A stretch of 64,000 bases of DNA from Dyadobacter sp. 50-39 (GTDB taxonomy: Bacteria > Bacteroidota > Bacteroidia > Cytophagales > Spirosomataceae), in contig MKSR01000034.1 in assembly GCA_001898145.1 (NCBI GenBank), forward strand, positions 1 through 64,000, written 5' to 3'. Of this stretch, positions 33,506 to 44,054 are shown piece by piece. A program made the position numbers and the translations under genes. The notes beneath the pieces are model-generated. The model saw only the letters and a program-made list of their open reading frames with translations. It did not search any database and was not told where the DNA came from. Each line of letters opens with the position of its first letter. Within the stretch, counting starts at the first letter, position 1.

Positions 33506-34243
33506 ATGCTCAACTGGTTATTTAGTAAAAAGACAAATAAGGAAGTAACGCTGGATCACATCGGGATCGACATACATTCTCACATGATCCCGGGAGTGGA
33601 CGACGGGGTGGAGACGGTGGAGGAATCTGTGGCGATGATCTCCAAAATGCAGAGTCTCGGATACCGGCGCGTCATCACTACCCCTCACGTGATGTGGGAT
33701 TGTTACCGCAACACCCCTGAAATTATTCTCGGCAAACTTGAAGAAGTGCGGCAAGCCAGCAAGGCTGCCGGCCTGACGATCGAAATCGGCGCTGCGGCCG
33801 AGTATTTCCTGGACGAGCATTTCCACCATTTGTTAAATACCGGGCAGCAAATGCTCACTTTGCCAGGCAACCGGCTGCTGGTGGAACTCCCCTATTCCAC
33901 GCCGCTGATGAATACCTCCGAAACACTTTTTTCGATTATCGGAAAGGGTTATCAACCGGTACTGGCGCATCCGGAGCGCTACACTTATTTCTACTCTGAC
34001 CCCTCCATTTATAAAAAACTCGCGGACGGCGGCTGTGAGCTCCAAGTGAATGTTTTGTCATTATCAGGATACTATGGAGAAAATATCAGCAAGATGGCCG
34101 AATGGCTTTTAAAAAATAACCTGGTCACGTTTTTGGGCACTGACGCGCACAAAATCCAGCATTTGGAGATGATCCAGCGCAGTAACAAGAAGAACTGGAT
34201 CCTGCAGTATCCGTTTCAAAACGAAAAACTTATAAATTTTTAA
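33506..34243 (+). CDS. CpsB/YwqE-type tyrosine-protein phosphatase (PHP family)
   Basis: This 245-residue PHP-domain phosphatase removes phosphate from the tyrosine tail of the Wzc-type kinase. Metal-binding motifs are DIHSHMIPGVDDG (about 22-34), TTPHVMWD (about 58), LAHPERY and FLGTDAHK near the C-terminus. It is the CpsB/CapC/YwqE type rather than the low-molecular-weight Wzb type, usual for Bacteroidota. It opens the exopolysaccharide locus, two genes before the kinase. It appears to have its own transcription start. Confidence 0.87.
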   Translation: MLNWLFSKKTNKEVTLDHIGIDIHSHMIPGVDDGVETVEESVAMISKMQSLGYRRVITTPHVMWDCYRNTPEIILGKLEEVRQASKAAGLTIEIGAAAEYFLDEHFHHLLNTGQQMLTLPGNRLLVELPYSTPLMNTSETLFSIIGKGYQPVLAHPERYTYFYSDPSIYKKLADGGCELQVNVLSLSGYYGENISKMAEWLLKNNLVTFLGTDAHKIQHLEMIQRSNKKNWILQYPFQNEKLINF

Positions 34244-34469
34244 TGACGATAATTGAATTTATTTTATATTTGTATCAAATTGCAAGTTTGCATTTGCTTG
34301 AACTTTATCAAGAAACCCCTTAACAACGGCATGTCAATCACCAACAATACTATTCTGACAACAATCATCTTTTCCCGCGACGGAAATTGATAGGGCGGAT
34401 CCGGATAGCTTGTTAAACAGCTCACCAACAATATTTTACACAAAACACTATTTACTCAACATTCATCTA

Positions 34470-35294
34470 ATGAGATTTAACCCCAAAAAACTGACAAGAG
34501 TTGCTGGCATCTTGGCGTTTGCTTACTTCGCGATAATTACAGGAATGACGTCCTGTGTAACCCCAAAATCGATTGTATATTTCCAAGGAGATTCGACCCG
34601 GTACTATTCACAAGAAGTTAAACAAACCTACGTTCCTAAAATCCAGCCGAGCGACATCCTTTCCGTTATCGTAGGAAGTTTGAATACAGAGGCGAACGAA
34701 GTATTCAACATGCCTAACCAATTCACTACCGCCAGCATCAACTACTCCAATGTCGGTGGCTCACGTGTACAGCCTCTTGGTTACCTGGTTGACACGGACG
34801 GCCATATTGAAATCCCGTTGATAGGAAGACTGAAAGTAGCGGGTTTGAGAACAACCGACGCAGCGGACACCATCCGGGTCAGACTGCAAAATTTCCTGAA
34901 AGAGCCTTCGGTGATCGTACGCAACCTGAACTTCAAGGTATCCGTATTGGGAGAGGTGAAACTGCCTGCTATTTATGTAATACCTGATGAGAAAATCACC
35001 CTGCCGGAAGTACTCAGTTTGGCCGGTGACCTCACCATTTATGGAAACAGGAACAATGTCATGATCGTAAGGGAAGAGAATGGCAAACGTGAATACGCAA
35101 GACTCGACCTGACCTCACGGGAAATATTCAACTCGCCTTATTATTACCTGCATAAGAACGACCTTATATATGTTGAGCCCGTCAAAGCGAAAATGCTCGA
35201 TACGGACAGCCGCATCAGAACAGTTCCACTTATCGTGACAATCGTCGGAGGTATCAGCACCCTCGGTATTCTTATATTGAATTTAACTAAGTAA
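34470..35294 (+). CDS. wza: Polysaccharide export outer-membrane lipoprotein, Wza-like
   Basis: This 274-residue export protein starts at ATG 34470 (MRFNPKKL); an earlier ATG at 34410 adds residues unlike the family. The signal ends in a lipobox (MTSC), so the mature Cys should be lipid-modified. The poly-export domain (PKIQPSDILSVIVGSL, then VDTDGHIEIPLIGRLKVAG) and SLBB-like segment (KVSVLGEVKLPAIYVI) follow, and there is a hydrophobic C-terminal span. It forms the outer-membrane channel with Wzc inside. It is smaller than E. coli Wza, as usual in Bacteroidota. Confidence 0.87.
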   Translation: MRFNPKKLTRVAGILAFAYFAIITGMTSCVTPKSIVYFQGDSTRYYSQEVKQTYVPKIQPSDILSVIVGSLNTEANEVFNMPNQFTTASINYSNVGGSRVQPLGYLVDTDGHIEIPLIGRLKVAGLRTTDAADTIRVRLQNFLKEPSVIVRNLNFKVSVLGEVKLPAIYVIPDEKITLPEVLSLAGDLTIYGNRNNVMIVREENGKREYARLDLTSREIFNSPYYYLHKNDLIYVEPVKAKMLDTDSRIRTVPLIVTIVGGISTLGILILNLTK

Positions 35295-35332
35295 CACAAA
35301 GTTAATAACCAAAGTATCTTATACTCAACGTT

Positions 35333-37720
35333 ATGAAAGACAACAGTTCCAATACAAATTCCCAGGAAGTTTTTGAGGCGGAAGAACAGGATTTTAGCCT
35401 CAGTGAATACGTACGCAGATACGTACGGTATTGGTACCTTTTCCCAATATTCATCGCGCTTGCTTTAACCGCCGCTTTCTTCTATCTGCAGGTTACCCAA
35501 CCTATTTACAGCACTCGGACCAGCATCCTCATCAAGGATGAAAACAAAGGTCTGAGCGGAGCGCAAGGCGACATCCTGTCCGAGCTCAGCACGCAGTTCG
35601 GTGGGAACAAGCTGGTGGAAAACGAGCTTGAAATCATCAAATCGCAGACGCTCATGGAGCAGACGATCAAGGAACTGAACCTTGACGTTTCCTACACGTC
35701 CAAAGACGGCTTGCGCACGGTAAACCTTTACAAAACCAGCCCGGTGAATGTGAAGGCAGAAGTGATCAATCCGTTGGGCTACCGTGAGCCGATGATCATC
35801 CACATTGTCGACAGCACGCATTTCCGCTTCAATGACGAAGACAGGGTGTTTACCTTCAACCAGCGCTTCAACAACGCATGGGGTGCATTCATCGTAACCA
35901 AGGGAACACCTTCGGAGTACGATGAAGTAAAGGTGCATTTTACCGAAGTGAAGGCCCTGGCGGAGAACATGCTTAGGAGACTTTCTGTTGAGCAGCCAAA
36001 TGTAAAAAGTACCGTTCTCGAACTTACATTCCAGGATTCTGACGTTCAGCGATCGAAAGATGTCCTGAATAAACTGCTTGACGTTTATGTACAGTCATCG
36101 CTGAGCGATAAAAACAGCGAGGCCAGCAACACCCTGAAATTCATCGAAAATCGTCTTGGGCTTATCACCGGTGAACTGGGTGATGTAGAGAAGGATGTTG
36201 AATCCTACAAGACTAACCAAGGCATTACGGATATCAGCGCGGAATCCCAGTTGTTTCTCGAAAACATCAAGGAAAACGATTCGAAGCTGAATGAAGTAAA
36301 TACGAAAATCAGCATTTTGGAAAGTGTAGACAACTACATTCAAAATGCCGGTGAAGGCGCGGTTGCCCCCGCAACGTACATGATCGACGATCCCGTTTTG
36401 GTATCGCTTCTTACGAAATTCAACGACCTTGAATTGCAGCGCGAGCGTTACGCACGAACTACTTCACCCAACAACCCACTGCTTCAAACGATCAACACGC
36501 AGCTTGCGGGAACACGCCAGTCGATCCGTGAAAACGTGCAGAACCTGAAACGCGGGATGGCGGTAACCAAAAGGAACCTGGAGGGTATCAATACCCGGTT
36601 CTCGGCAGGCCTGAGAAGCATTCCGAAGAAAGAAAGAGAGTTCGTCGGTATCAAGCGTCAGCAGTCCATTAAGGAAGAGCTTTACCTTTATCTGCTTCAA
36701 AAAAGAGAAGAAACGGCATTGGCGTATGCGTCTACCGTCACTGACAGCAGGCTGATCGACGCTCCGATTGCTACTTATGCGCCTATCAAGCCTAAGAAGG
36801 CCCTGATATGGTTTGGCGCTGCGGCGGCAGGATTTGCGATACCGTTACTGTTGATTAACCTCCTGTTCTTGCTGAACAACACCGTTCAACGCAGAGAAGA
36901 GATCGAAAAAGTTACCCATACTTCAATTCTGGGTGAAATCGGCCAGATGAAAGGGAATGTCAATGGAATCCCTGGCGAAGAGTCAATTATCAAAATGACC
37001 AGTCGCAGCGCTGTGGCGGAACAATTCAGGGCACTGCGGACCAACCTGCAATATCTGGGCGATGGCAATTGCCGAGTGATCATGCTCACGTCATCCATTG
37101 GTGGAGAAGGAAAAAGCTTTGTAAGTATCAACCTCGCGGCGAGTTTAGCCTATTCCGACAAGCGCGTGCTGTTGATCGGTTTAGACCTTCGCAAACCGAC
37201 GCTGCATGACCGTTTGGGTGTTCCCAACCGAGTCGGGGCGTCCAACTGCCTCATCGGACAGGGTCATTATGAAGACTTTATCCAGTCGACCGGCGTTCAC
37301 CCTAAATTCGACGTGTTAACGAGCGGTCCGATCCCTCCTAACCCATCCGAGTTGCTTAGCAACGGAAGGCTGCCGATACTGATCGAAGAACTTCGTGAGA
37401 AGTACGATTACATCTTGATCGACTCCCCTCCTTACGGATTGGTCACGGATTCGGCCCTGATCGCAGAGCACGTAGATGCTACATTGTACATTGTACGCTT
37501 TAACTACACCATTCTGGATCACTTGAAACGGATCGGAGAGCTTCAGAGAGTGAAAAGGTTCAACAACCTTTCCGTGATCTTCAACGGTGTGAACTATGGA
37601 GCCGGTTATGGTTATGGCTATGGTTACGGCGGCTACGGCTACGGTTACTACGCGGAAGAAAACGACAAGGGCGTTCAAAATGTCGCTGATCGACTGAAGA
37701 AACTCGTTAAGCGCGGCTAA
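35333..37720 (+). CDS. wzc: Wzc-type tyrosine autokinase / chain-length regulator
   Basis: This 795-residue co-polymerase has an N-terminal Wzz domain with membrane spans at about 34-53 and 490-514 and a long coiled periplasmic part. The cytosolic BY-kinase domain has Walker A SSIGGEGKSF (about 588-597), Walker A' VLLIGLDLRKPT (about 612) and Walker B YILIDSPP (about 692). The tail near residues 755-773 is a run of alternating Tyr and Gly, the autophosphorylation cluster. It controls polymer length and export with Wza, and is dephosphorylated by the CpsB-type enzyme. The motif ACTCAACGTT is directly before its start codon. A strong hairpin follows the stop. Confidence 0.9.
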   Translation: MKDNSSNTNSQEVFEAEEQDFSLSEYVRRYVRYWYLFPIFIALALTAAFFYLQVTQPIYSTRTSILIKDENKGLSGAQGDILSELSTQFGGNKLVENELEIIKSQTLMEQTIKELNLDVSYTSKDGLRTVNLYKTSPVNVKAEVINPLGYREPMIIHIVDSTHFRFNDEDRVFTFNQRFNNAWGAFIVTKGTPSEYDEVKVHFTEVKALAENMLRRLSVEQPNVKSTVLELTFQDSDVQRSKDVLNKLLDVYVQSSLSDKNSEASNTLKFIENRLGLITGELGDVEKDVESYKTNQGITDISAESQLFLENIKENDSKLNEVNTKISILESVDNYIQNAGEGAVAPATYMIDDPVLVSLLTKFNDLELQRERYARTTSPNNPLLQTINTQLAGTRQSIRENVQNLKRGMAVTKRNLEGINTRFSAGLRSIPKKEREFVGIKRQQSIKEELYLYLLQKREETALAYASTVTDSRLIDAPIATYAPIKPKKALIWFGAAAAGFAIPLLLINLLFLLNNTVQRREEIEKVTHTSILGEIGQMKGNVNGIPGEESIIKMTSRSAVAEQFRALRTNLQYLGDGNCRVIMLTSSIGGEGKSFVSINLAASLAYSDKRVLLIGLDLRKPTLHDRLGVPNRVGASNCLIGQGHYEDFIQSTGVHPKFDVLTSGPIPPNPSELLSNGRLPILIEELREKYDYILIDSPPYGLVTDSALIAEHVDATLYIVRFNYTILDHLKRIGELQRVKRFNNLSVIFNGVNYGAGYGYGYGYGGYGYGYYAEENDKGVQNVADRLKKLVKRG

Positions 37721-37727
37721 GCATTTG

Positions 37728-37772
37728 CCTGACTTCCCTCATTGCGGTAAGCAACAAATGAGGGAAGTCAGG
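37728..37772 (+). terminator. Perfect 16-bp hairpin after wzc
   Basis: CCTGACTTCCCTCATT (37728-37743) pairs perfectly with 37757-37772 around a 13-base loop, 8 bases after the wzc stop. There is no long T run, so it may act as a terminator or 3' stabiliser. Confidence 0.65.
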
Positions 37773-38256
37773 TACACTTTAATGCATCTATTGCATTATT
37801 CCAATGTATCCGCTCTAAAATTGGCAAAAGCTCGAAAATATAACTATTTTTAGTTGGCGTACATGCCATACTGCTTTTGCGCCAGGAAAATGCATTATTA
37901 CTCAACGTTACACATGATGAAAACAATGACCTCGCACAGCAGAAGTGCTATTTTAAGCTATCAGAGTAGCACCTGCGATCTTCAAAGGATATTCTGGCCG
38001 CAGAGGTAATTTGCCATGAGGCTGATGTCAACTTACTACAATACTGTCCGCTTATTTATCGGGTTAACAAATATTAGCCGAAGAAACGTATGGCAATTTA
38101 ATTGCGTGCAAAAAGCAATTAATCAGTGATTGACATTTAGCATTCAACAATTCCATCGATTGGTGAGAATTTCTACCGGGCCCGGGCGATAAAGTTGCCG
38201 GAGGGCCTTGAAAGTCAAACCAGCGTGATCAGAAACTCATCGGTAAATATCCTTCT
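37773..38256. other. 484-bp gap between wzc and manC
   Basis: No recognisable gene. It contains a third copy of the ACTCAACGTT motif (37900-37909), followed by a 31-codon open frame at 37914-38009 (MMKTMTSHSRS to FWPQR) with no known relatives. The rest is AT-rich except for a GGGCCCGGGC patch near 38178-38187. Given the hairpin at its left and the new gene block at its right, it should hold the manC promoter, but no clear TTTG/TAnnTTTG pair is visible. Confidence 0.4.
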
Positions 38257-39261
38257 ATGTCAAGAATTGTTCATGTAATATTATCCGGAGGAGTCGGAAG
38301 CCGCTTGTGGCCCATTTCCCGGAAATCCATGCCCAAGCAGTACATTCCGTTGTTTGGTGAAAAATCCTTGTTTCAGCTTACTGCGGAAAGAAACAGGCAC
38401 CTGGCCGACTGCGTACTGGTGGTGGGCAGCAAAGACAACTACCTCCTCTCTCGCGGAGATTTAATCCGTGCAGGTGTTCCCGCATACGACGAGATTATCG
38501 AAGCAGCACCACGAAACACCGCCGCGGCCATTGCATTTGCAGCATTGGCGGTAAACCCGGAAGATATTTTGCTCGTCACGCCTTCGGACCATATCATTAC
38601 CAACGAGGCGGCCTACGCGGCCTCCATTTCCGAAAGCATCGCCCTCGCGGCGGAAGGCAACCTGGTAACATTCGGCATCACGCCGACGAAACCGGAAACC
38701 GGGTACGGCTACATCGAGTTTGCCGCTAACGAGGTATTGTCGTTCCGCGAGAAGCCCGATTCGGAAACGGCACAACGGTTCATCAACTCCGGCAATTTCC
38801 TTTGGAACAGCGGCATGTTCTGCTTCCAGGCCGGAACTTACCTGAAAGAGCTGAAACAATTCGAGCCCGAGCTCTTCGAAGCGTCGGTCAATACGGTTAC
38901 CGCGGCAACGTCTCCGTTTATGCCTGAGCATGAAACGATGCAGATTCCCTCCAAAAGCATCGATTACGCCGTCATGGAACGCTCGGATAAGATCCGCGTG
39001 GTGAAAGCTGATTTCGGCTGGTCGGACCTGGGTTCATTCGAAGCGATTTGGGAACATTGGGAAGGCAGCGGCGAAGAGCACCGCTTCATCAACAACAATT
39101 GTGTGGTGGGCTCCACAAAACACATCGAGTTCCTGGGCGTCGACAACATCGTGTTGGTGGAAACCAAAGATGCAATTCTGGTACTAGCCAAGAATAGCTC
39201 TCAGGGGGTTAAACAAATTTACGAGCGTTTGGAAAAAGATAAACCTGAACTGGTTCAATAG
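38257..39261 (+). CDS. manC: Mannose-1-phosphate guanylyltransferase
   Basis: This 334-residue enzyme makes GDP-mannose from mannose-1-phosphate and GTP. The pyrophosphorylase signature [21 protein letters not shown] is at residues 9-29; [36 protein letters not shown] and WNSGMFCF follow. It lacks the C-terminal isomerase domain of long ManC proteins, so phosphomannose isomerase must come from elsewhere. It begins a three-gene GDP-fucose block, with the fucose synthase two bases after its stop. Confidence 0.9.
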   Translation: MSRIVHVILSGGVGSRLWPISRKSMPKQYIPLFGEKSLFQLTAERNRHLADCVLVVGSKDNYLLSRGDLIRAGVPAYDEIIEAAPRNTAAAIAFAALAVNPEDILLVTPSDHIITNEAAYAASISESIALAAEGNLVTFGITPTKPETGYGYIEFAANEVLSFREKPDSETAQRFINSGNFLWNSGMFCFQAGTYLKELKQFEPELFEASVNTVTAATSPFMPEHETMQIPSKSIDYAVMERSDKIRVVKADFGWSDLGSFEAIWEHWEGSGEEHRFINNNCVVGSTKHIEFLGVDNIVLVETKDAILVLAKNSSQGVKQIYERLEKDKPELVQ

Positions 39262-39263
39262 TA

Positions 39264-40205
39264 ATGGATAAACAGTCAAAAATTTACATAGCAGGCCACA
39301 GAGGTATGGTGGGATCGGCGATTCACAGAACCCTTTTGGCACAGGGCTATCAGAACATAATTACCAGAACCTCGTCGGAGCTCGATTTGAGAAGCCAGCA
39401 GGCGGTCGAGGATTTCTTTGCGGAGGAAAAACCTGATTTCGTGTTTCTCGCCGCGGCCAAAGTGGGTGGTATTGTGGCAAACAATACTTACCGCGCGGAT
39501 TTCATTTATGAAAACCTGATGATCGAAGCCAACGTGATCCACCAGGCCTATGCGAATAATGTTGAGAAGTTAATGTTTTTGGGATCGTCTTGCATCTATC
39601 CGAAGCTGGCTCCCCAGCCGCTGGTGGAAGACTACCTACTCACAGGCCCGCTCGAAGAAACCAATGAGCCCTATGCGATCGCGAAAATCGCGGGGATCAA
39701 ATTGTGCGAGGCCTACCGCGACCAGTACGGCTGCAATTTCATCAGCGTAATGCCGACTAACCTCTATGGTTACGGCGACAATTACGACCTGAACAACTCG
39801 CACGTGCTTCCTGCGCTGATACGCAAGTTTCACGACGCGAAGCAGAATGACCAGCCGTCGGTGAACGCCTGGGGCACCGGTTCCCCCAAAAGGGAGTTTT
39901 TGTTTGCCGACGACCTTGCCGAGGCTTGTGTTTATCTGATGAACAACTACAACGGCCGGGAATTGATAAACGTAGGTACGGGCGAGGATCTCTCGATCAA
40001 AGAGCTTACGGAGCTCGTCGCGAAGACCATCGGATTTGAAGGCGAGATTACCTGGGATACGTCTAAACCGGACGGCACCCCCAGAAAGCTCATGGACGTT
40101 TCCAAACTGCATTCTCAAGGCTGGAAGCACAAAGTTGAGCTCAGCCAGGGGATTGAACTTGCATTCAAAGATTTTTTGGCCAATCAGGTCGAGTATACTA
40201 ATTAA
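39264..40205 (+). CDS. fcl: GDP-L-fucose synthase
   Basis: This 313-residue epimerase-reductase converts GDP-4-keto-6-deoxymannose to GDP-L-fucose with NADPH. It has the Rossmann motif [10 protein letters not shown] (about 11-20), the catalytic Ser in [12 protein letters not shown], and the YAIAKIAG Tyr-x-x-x-Lys pair. [16 protein letters not shown] and [11 protein letters not shown] are further family segments. It lies between manC and gmd, so all three GDP-fucose steps from mannose-1-phosphate are encoded together. Confidence 0.92.
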   Translation: MDKQSKIYIAGHRGMVGSAIHRTLLAQGYQNIITRTSSELDLRSQQAVEDFFAEEKPDFVFLAAAKVGGIVANNTYRADFIYENLMIEANVIHQAYANNVEKLMFLGSSCIYPKLAPQPLVEDYLLTGPLEETNEPYAIAKIAGIKLCEAYRDQYGCNFISVMPTNLYGYGDNYDLNNSHVLPALIRKFHDAKQNDQPSVNAWGTGSPKREFLFADDLAEACVYLMNNYNGRELINVGTGEDLSIKELTELVAKTIGFEGEITWDTSKPDGTPRKLMDVSKLHSQGWKHKVELSQGIELAFKDFLANQVEYTN

Positions 40206-40236
40206 TTAACATCACATCGAATAAAAAGTTAACACC

Positions 40237-41379
40237 ATGTCAAAAGTAGCGTTAATTACCGGCATCACCGGTCAGGATGGAGCCTACCTGACCGAACTCC
40301 TGCTAAGCAAAGGATATACTGTTCACGGTATCAAAAGAAGAAGCTCGCTCTTCAATACGGATCGCATCGACCACCTATATCAGGACCCTCACGTGGATAA
40401 TGCGAAACTGATCCTCCATTACGGGGACCTTACCGACTCTATGAACCTGACGCGCATCATTCAGGAGGTGCAACCAGACGAGATTTACAACCTCGCGGCG
40501 ATGAGCCACGTGCAGGTGAGTTTCGAAATGCCGGAATATACAGCTAACGCTGACGGAATCGGTACCCTGCGTATTCTCGAAGCGGTAAGGCTGCTCGGAT
40601 TGGCGAAGAAGACGAAAATCTATCAGGCTTCGACCTCGGAGCTTTACGGTCTCGTGCAAGCAGTACCGCAGTCGGAAACAACGCCATTTTACCCAAGGTC
40701 TCCATATGCGGTAGCGAAGCTTTACGCTTACTGGATCACTGTTAACTACCGTGAAGCATACGGCATGTTCGCGTCGAACGGGATTCTGTTCAACCACGAG
40801 TCACCTTTGCGTGGAGAGACGTTCGTAACACGCAAGATCACCAGAGCGGCCGCCAAAATCGTGTTAGGCCTTCAAGACTGCCTGTACATGGGTAACATCG
40901 ATTCGCAACGCGACTGGGGACATGCAAAAGACTATGTGGAAGCCATGTACCTGATCCTGCAACAGGAAGTTTCTGAGGACTTTGTGATCGCGACAGGTGT
41001 TACCACCCGCGTAAGAGAGTTTATCCGCAAGACATTCGCTTTCCTGGGTGTGGAATTGACATTCACCGGTTCGGAAGAAAACGAAGTGGGTACCATTTCT
41101 GCAATCGACACTGCCCGCCTGGCTGAACTGGGAATTTCGGAAGGTGATCACCTGAAAATAGGAACTACTGTTCTCAAAATCGACCCAAGATATTACCGTC
41201 CGACCGAAGTGGACCTGCTAATCGGTGATCCTGCCAAATGCGATGCGAAACTCGGATGGAAACCTAAGTTTACACTCGATATGCTGATCGAAGATATGGC
41301 CACTTCCGATTTGCGTTTGTTCCAAAAAGACCAGTTGTTGTTGAAAGAAGGGTTTGGGGTTATGAATTATTTTGAATAA
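40237..41379 (+). CDS. gmd: GDP-mannose 4,6-dehydratase
   Basis: This 380-residue dehydratase starts GDP-fucose synthesis. It has the NAD(P) motif [15 protein letters not shown] (about 8-22), [16 protein letters not shown], the catalytic region ASTSELYG with [15 protein letters not shown], and the [15 protein letters not shown] loop. A Bacteroidota-type insertion near residues 285-320 ([20 protein letters not shown]) is normal. A stable hairpin follows the gene and may separate the GDP-fucose block from the flippase group. Confidence 0.92.
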   Translation: MSKVALITGITGQDGAYLTELLLSKGYTVHGIKRRSSLFNTDRIDHLYQDPHVDNAKLILHYGDLTDSMNLTRIIQEVQPDEIYNLAAMSHVQVSFEMPEYTANADGIGTLRILEAVRLLGLAKKTKIYQASTSELYGLVQAVPQSETTPFYPRSPYAVAKLYAYWITVNYREAYGMFASNGILFNHESPLRGETFVTRKITRAAAKIVLGLQDCLYMGNIDSQRDWGHAKDYVEAMYLILQQEVSEDFVIATGVTTRVREFIRKTFAFLGVELTFTGSEENEVGTISAIDTARLAELGISEGDHLKIGTTVLKIDPRYYRPTEVDLLIGDPAKCDAKLGWKPKFTLDMLIEDMATSDLRLFQKDQLLLKEGFGVMNYFE

Positions 41380-41387
41380 ATGGATCT

Positions 41388-41433
41388 CTGCGATAAGGAG
41401 TTAATGATCCGCAGGATTTGCTTCTTATCGCAG
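41388..41433 (+). terminator. Hairpin after gmd
   Basis: CTGCGATAAG (41388-41397) pairs exactly with CTTATCGCAG (41424-41433); with one mismatch the stem reaches 13 bp around a 20-base loop. It starts 8 bases after the gmd stop. No T run follows. Confidence 0.5.
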
Positions 41434-41548
41434 CTGCCCAAAACCAATCGGTGCGAGCTGCATCATACCTCTTTTTCCTGTTAGTTAAAAAACGGTACAC
41501 CACAATTGCAGTGAAGACGCCTAAACATTCTCATTCATTCAACCAGTA

Positions 41549-42925
41549 ATGTTAACGATATCCAAGCGCTCCACTTCCGAAAGAAACCCTGAAACTGGGC
41601 AAGGGAAGAAATCTGTGCCTAAAAGCATCCTTACCCTTGCATTTTTTAGAGGAGGAAATGTGGGTATCCAACTGCTATTAGTGCCAATTTCAATAAACTA
41701 TGTTTCCGCCGAGTATTACGGGCTTTGGTTGACAATTAGCTCTATGATCACTTGGCTCAATATAATGGATTTTGGGCTATCAAATGGACTGCGAAACAAA
41801 CTGGCCATATCCAAATTGCAAAGAGATGTAGGTCTCAGCAAAAGATATATCAGCACGACCTATGCCATACTTTTTTACATTGCAATTATAGGGATCATTG
41901 CTGGCTCAATCGTTTCCTATTTTGTTAACTGGAGTAGTGTCCTGGACATCCCGTCAAATTTTCCGAAGGATTCATTTTTCGCTTTACTGATTATAGTAAT
42001 TATCTCGTTCTTTCTTACTTTTCTATTAAAGCCTATCAGCGCGGTCGCCTATTCATTTCATTATCCCTTTGTTGAACCGATGCTTTCATGCATTTCTTCT
42101 GCGGTCAACCTGGTGCTATTGCTAGCCCTTAGAGATCTAGACAAAACGGGGAATGTCATCCATTTGGCATTAGTATTCTGTCTAAGCCCAATTGGTGTTA
42201 ACGCCTTAATAAGTTTCGTTTTATTCAGAACTAGATTTAGGGAATATGCACCGTCTATTCGGGATATTGATATGAGCGAAGCAAAACCACTAATGTCTTT
42301 AAGTGTTCAATTTTTTGTCATTCAGATTGCCGCGACGCTAGTGCTCACCACAACAAATTTCATTATTTCGCACTATTTCGGGAATACTGCGGTCACCGAA
42401 TACAATGTTGTTCAAAGGTATTTTAGTGTAGTTCTCATTTTACAAGGGATGATTCTGGCTCCGTTCTGGAATCTTATTACGGAAGCTTACACCTCCCAAC
42501 AACCTGAATGGCTCAAAAAAACAATGAAAAAATTACTTCTGATCACACTTGGCTTCTCAATAGTTGTTGCGATAATGATTATCACCTCTCCTTTTATCTT
42601 GAAGTTTTGGATAGGAGACAGTGTGGCCGTTACAATGCCGCTAACGATTGCATTCGGCTTTTACACGATTGTGTTCATTTATGCAACTTTATTCACAACA
42701 TTTATCAATGGAACCGGAAAAGTAAAATTACAAATGACCACGTCAGTGTTTACTTGCATTTTCTATATACCTTTTGTCATTCTGCTCGTAAAGGTGTTCA
42801 ATATTGGAATCATTGGAATCGTCATTGCAAGTACAATATGGACCATTCTAATATTGCCGTTAAGGTATATTCAATATAGAAAACTGGTATCATTTCCGGT
42901 TAAAAAAAGCATTTGGACCTCTTAG
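41549..42925 (+). CDS. wzx: Polysaccharide flippase, Wzx-like (MATE/MOP superfamily)
   Basis: This 458-residue protein has about 12-14 membrane spans and the layout of Wzx flippases, which move lipid-linked repeat units to the outer face of the inner membrane. Landmarks: KSILTLAFFRGGNVGIQLLL at the start, ISINYVSAEYYGLWLTISS, and YNVVQRYFSVVLILQGMIL in the middle. Sequence-level family resemblance is weak, as usual. From here to about 47.2 kb the DNA is clearly more AT-rich than the flanking capsule genes, which suggests horizontal acquisition of the serotype-like core. Confidence 0.8.
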   Translation: MLTISKRSTSERNPETGQGKKSVPKSILTLAFFRGGNVGIQLLLVPISINYVSAEYYGLWLTISSMITWLNIMDFGLSNGLRNKLAISKLQRDVGLSKRYISTTYAILFYIAIIGIIAGSIVSYFVNWSSVLDIPSNFPKDSFFALLIIVIISFFLTFLLKPISAVAYSFHYPFVEPMLSCISSAVNLVLLLALRDLDKTGNVIHLALVFCLSPIGVNALISFVLFRTRFREYAPSIRDIDMSEAKPLMSLSVQFFVIQIAATLVLTTTNFIISHYFGNTAVTEYNVVQRYFSVVLILQGMILAPFWNLITEAYTSQQPEWLKKTMKKLLLITLGFSIVVAIMIITSPFILKFWIGDSVAVTMPLTIAFGFYTIVFIYATLFTTFINGTGKVKLQMTTSVFTCIFYIPFVILLVKVFNIGIIGIVIASTIWTILILPLRYIQYRKLVSFPVKKSIWTS

Positions 42926-42982
42926 GATCAATTACTCAGATAATCACAATTTACAAAAGTCATTAAAGATTCGAATCATAAA

Positions 42983-44041
42983 ATGATAAACTATTCTTTT
43001 AAAGCTTCGAAGCGTGAGCTTAAAAACTGGAAAAATGCATTCGGAAATAGAAAATCGAACAACGAGCCTGTTTCTGAGCTCCAAAAGATCGGACTCATGG
43101 ATCCATCAATCGGAACTAGTAACATGGGAGATTATATCATCCAGGATGCCGTAAAGAAATATATACGGCAAACGTTTCCCAGTTCATTCGTTTCGACCTT
43201 CCCCTCTCAGCTTAGCAGGAAGATGGATTCTGTAAACCTGATGCAGGGCCAGGACATCATACTTGTAGGAGGAACGAATCTGCTTGCATCTAACATGGAG
43301 TCGCGTTTCCAATGGAAAGTGAATCCCCGGGATGCTTATTTTCTTGCAAATAAGATAGTTCTTTTCGGTGTAGGCTGGTGGCAATATCAAGACTCGCCAA
43401 ATCCCTATACAAGTCAGTTATACAATAATCTTTTGAGTAAGAACTTCATTCATTCTGTTCGGGACTCATATACTCGTGACAAGTTGCACAGCATCGGAAT
43501 AAAAAATGTCGTTAATACGACGTGCCCGACACTTTGGGAACTTACACCTGAAAAGTGTATGGCAATTCCCGTCAAAAAAGCCTCGGACGTAATAACGACC
43601 TTGACTTTTTATAACAAAAATTATGAGCAAGACAGGGCGCTAATTGGAACCCTCCAAGCAAACTACAGAAACGTCTATGTCTGGATACAGGGATTTGAAG
43701 ATCTTCATTATCTGAAAGAACTTGCTCCCGGAATGGAAAGAATCGTCACGGTTAACCCGGATCTGGCATTCTACAATGAGGCCCTGACTGGTAACGATGA
43801 TATTGAGTATGTCGGCACGAGGTTACATGCCGGGGTGCGCGCTCTGCAACTGGGAAAACGGACCTTGATCGTTGCTGTTGACAACAGAGCAGTTGAAATC
43901 AGCAAGGATACGAATTTGAATGTCATAAGAAGAGAAGATCTCGACAAATGCCTGAATTTCATCAACCAGGACTACGTGACAGATATTCGCCTTCCAGAAG
44001 AAGAAATACAACTCTGGAAAAACCAGTTTAACACCCTGTAA
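42983..44041 (+). CDS. Polysaccharide pyruvyl transferase family protein
   Basis: This 352-residue protein of the pyruvyl-transferase (CsaB-like) family has the N-terminal GTSNMGDYIIQDAVKKY, DIILVGGTNLL in the middle, and the C-terminal GTRLHAGVRALQLGKRT, typical of the fold. Members attach pyruvate ketals to sugars of exopolysaccharides, adding negative charge, using phosphoenolpyruvate. It precedes a glycosyltransferase by 13 bases and belongs to the AT-rich central block. Which sugar is modified is unknown. Confidence 0.82.
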   Translation: MINYSFKASKRELKNWKNAFGNRKSNNEPVSELQKIGLMDPSIGTSNMGDYIIQDAVKKYIRQTFPSSFVSTFPSQLSRKMDSVNLMQGQDIILVGGTNLLASNMESRFQWKVNPRDAYFLANKIVLFGVGWWQYQDSPNPYTSQLYNNLLSKNFIHSVRDSYTRDKLHSIGIKNVVNTTCPTLWELTPEKCMAIPVKKASDVITTLTFYNKNYEQDRALIGTLQANYRNVYVWIQGFEDLHYLKELAPGMERIVTVNPDLAFYNEALTGNDDIEYVGTRLHAGVRALQLGKRTLIVAVDNRAVEISKDTNLNVIRREDLDKCLNFINQDYVTDIRLPEEEIQLWKNQFNTL

Positions 44042-44054
44042 TATAATAAACGAT

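Noticed and set aside
34265-34272. TATATTTG as a promoter box for wza
   Set aside because: The -33 TTTG is missing at 19-21 bases upstream, so it was not listed as a feature, although the place is suitable.
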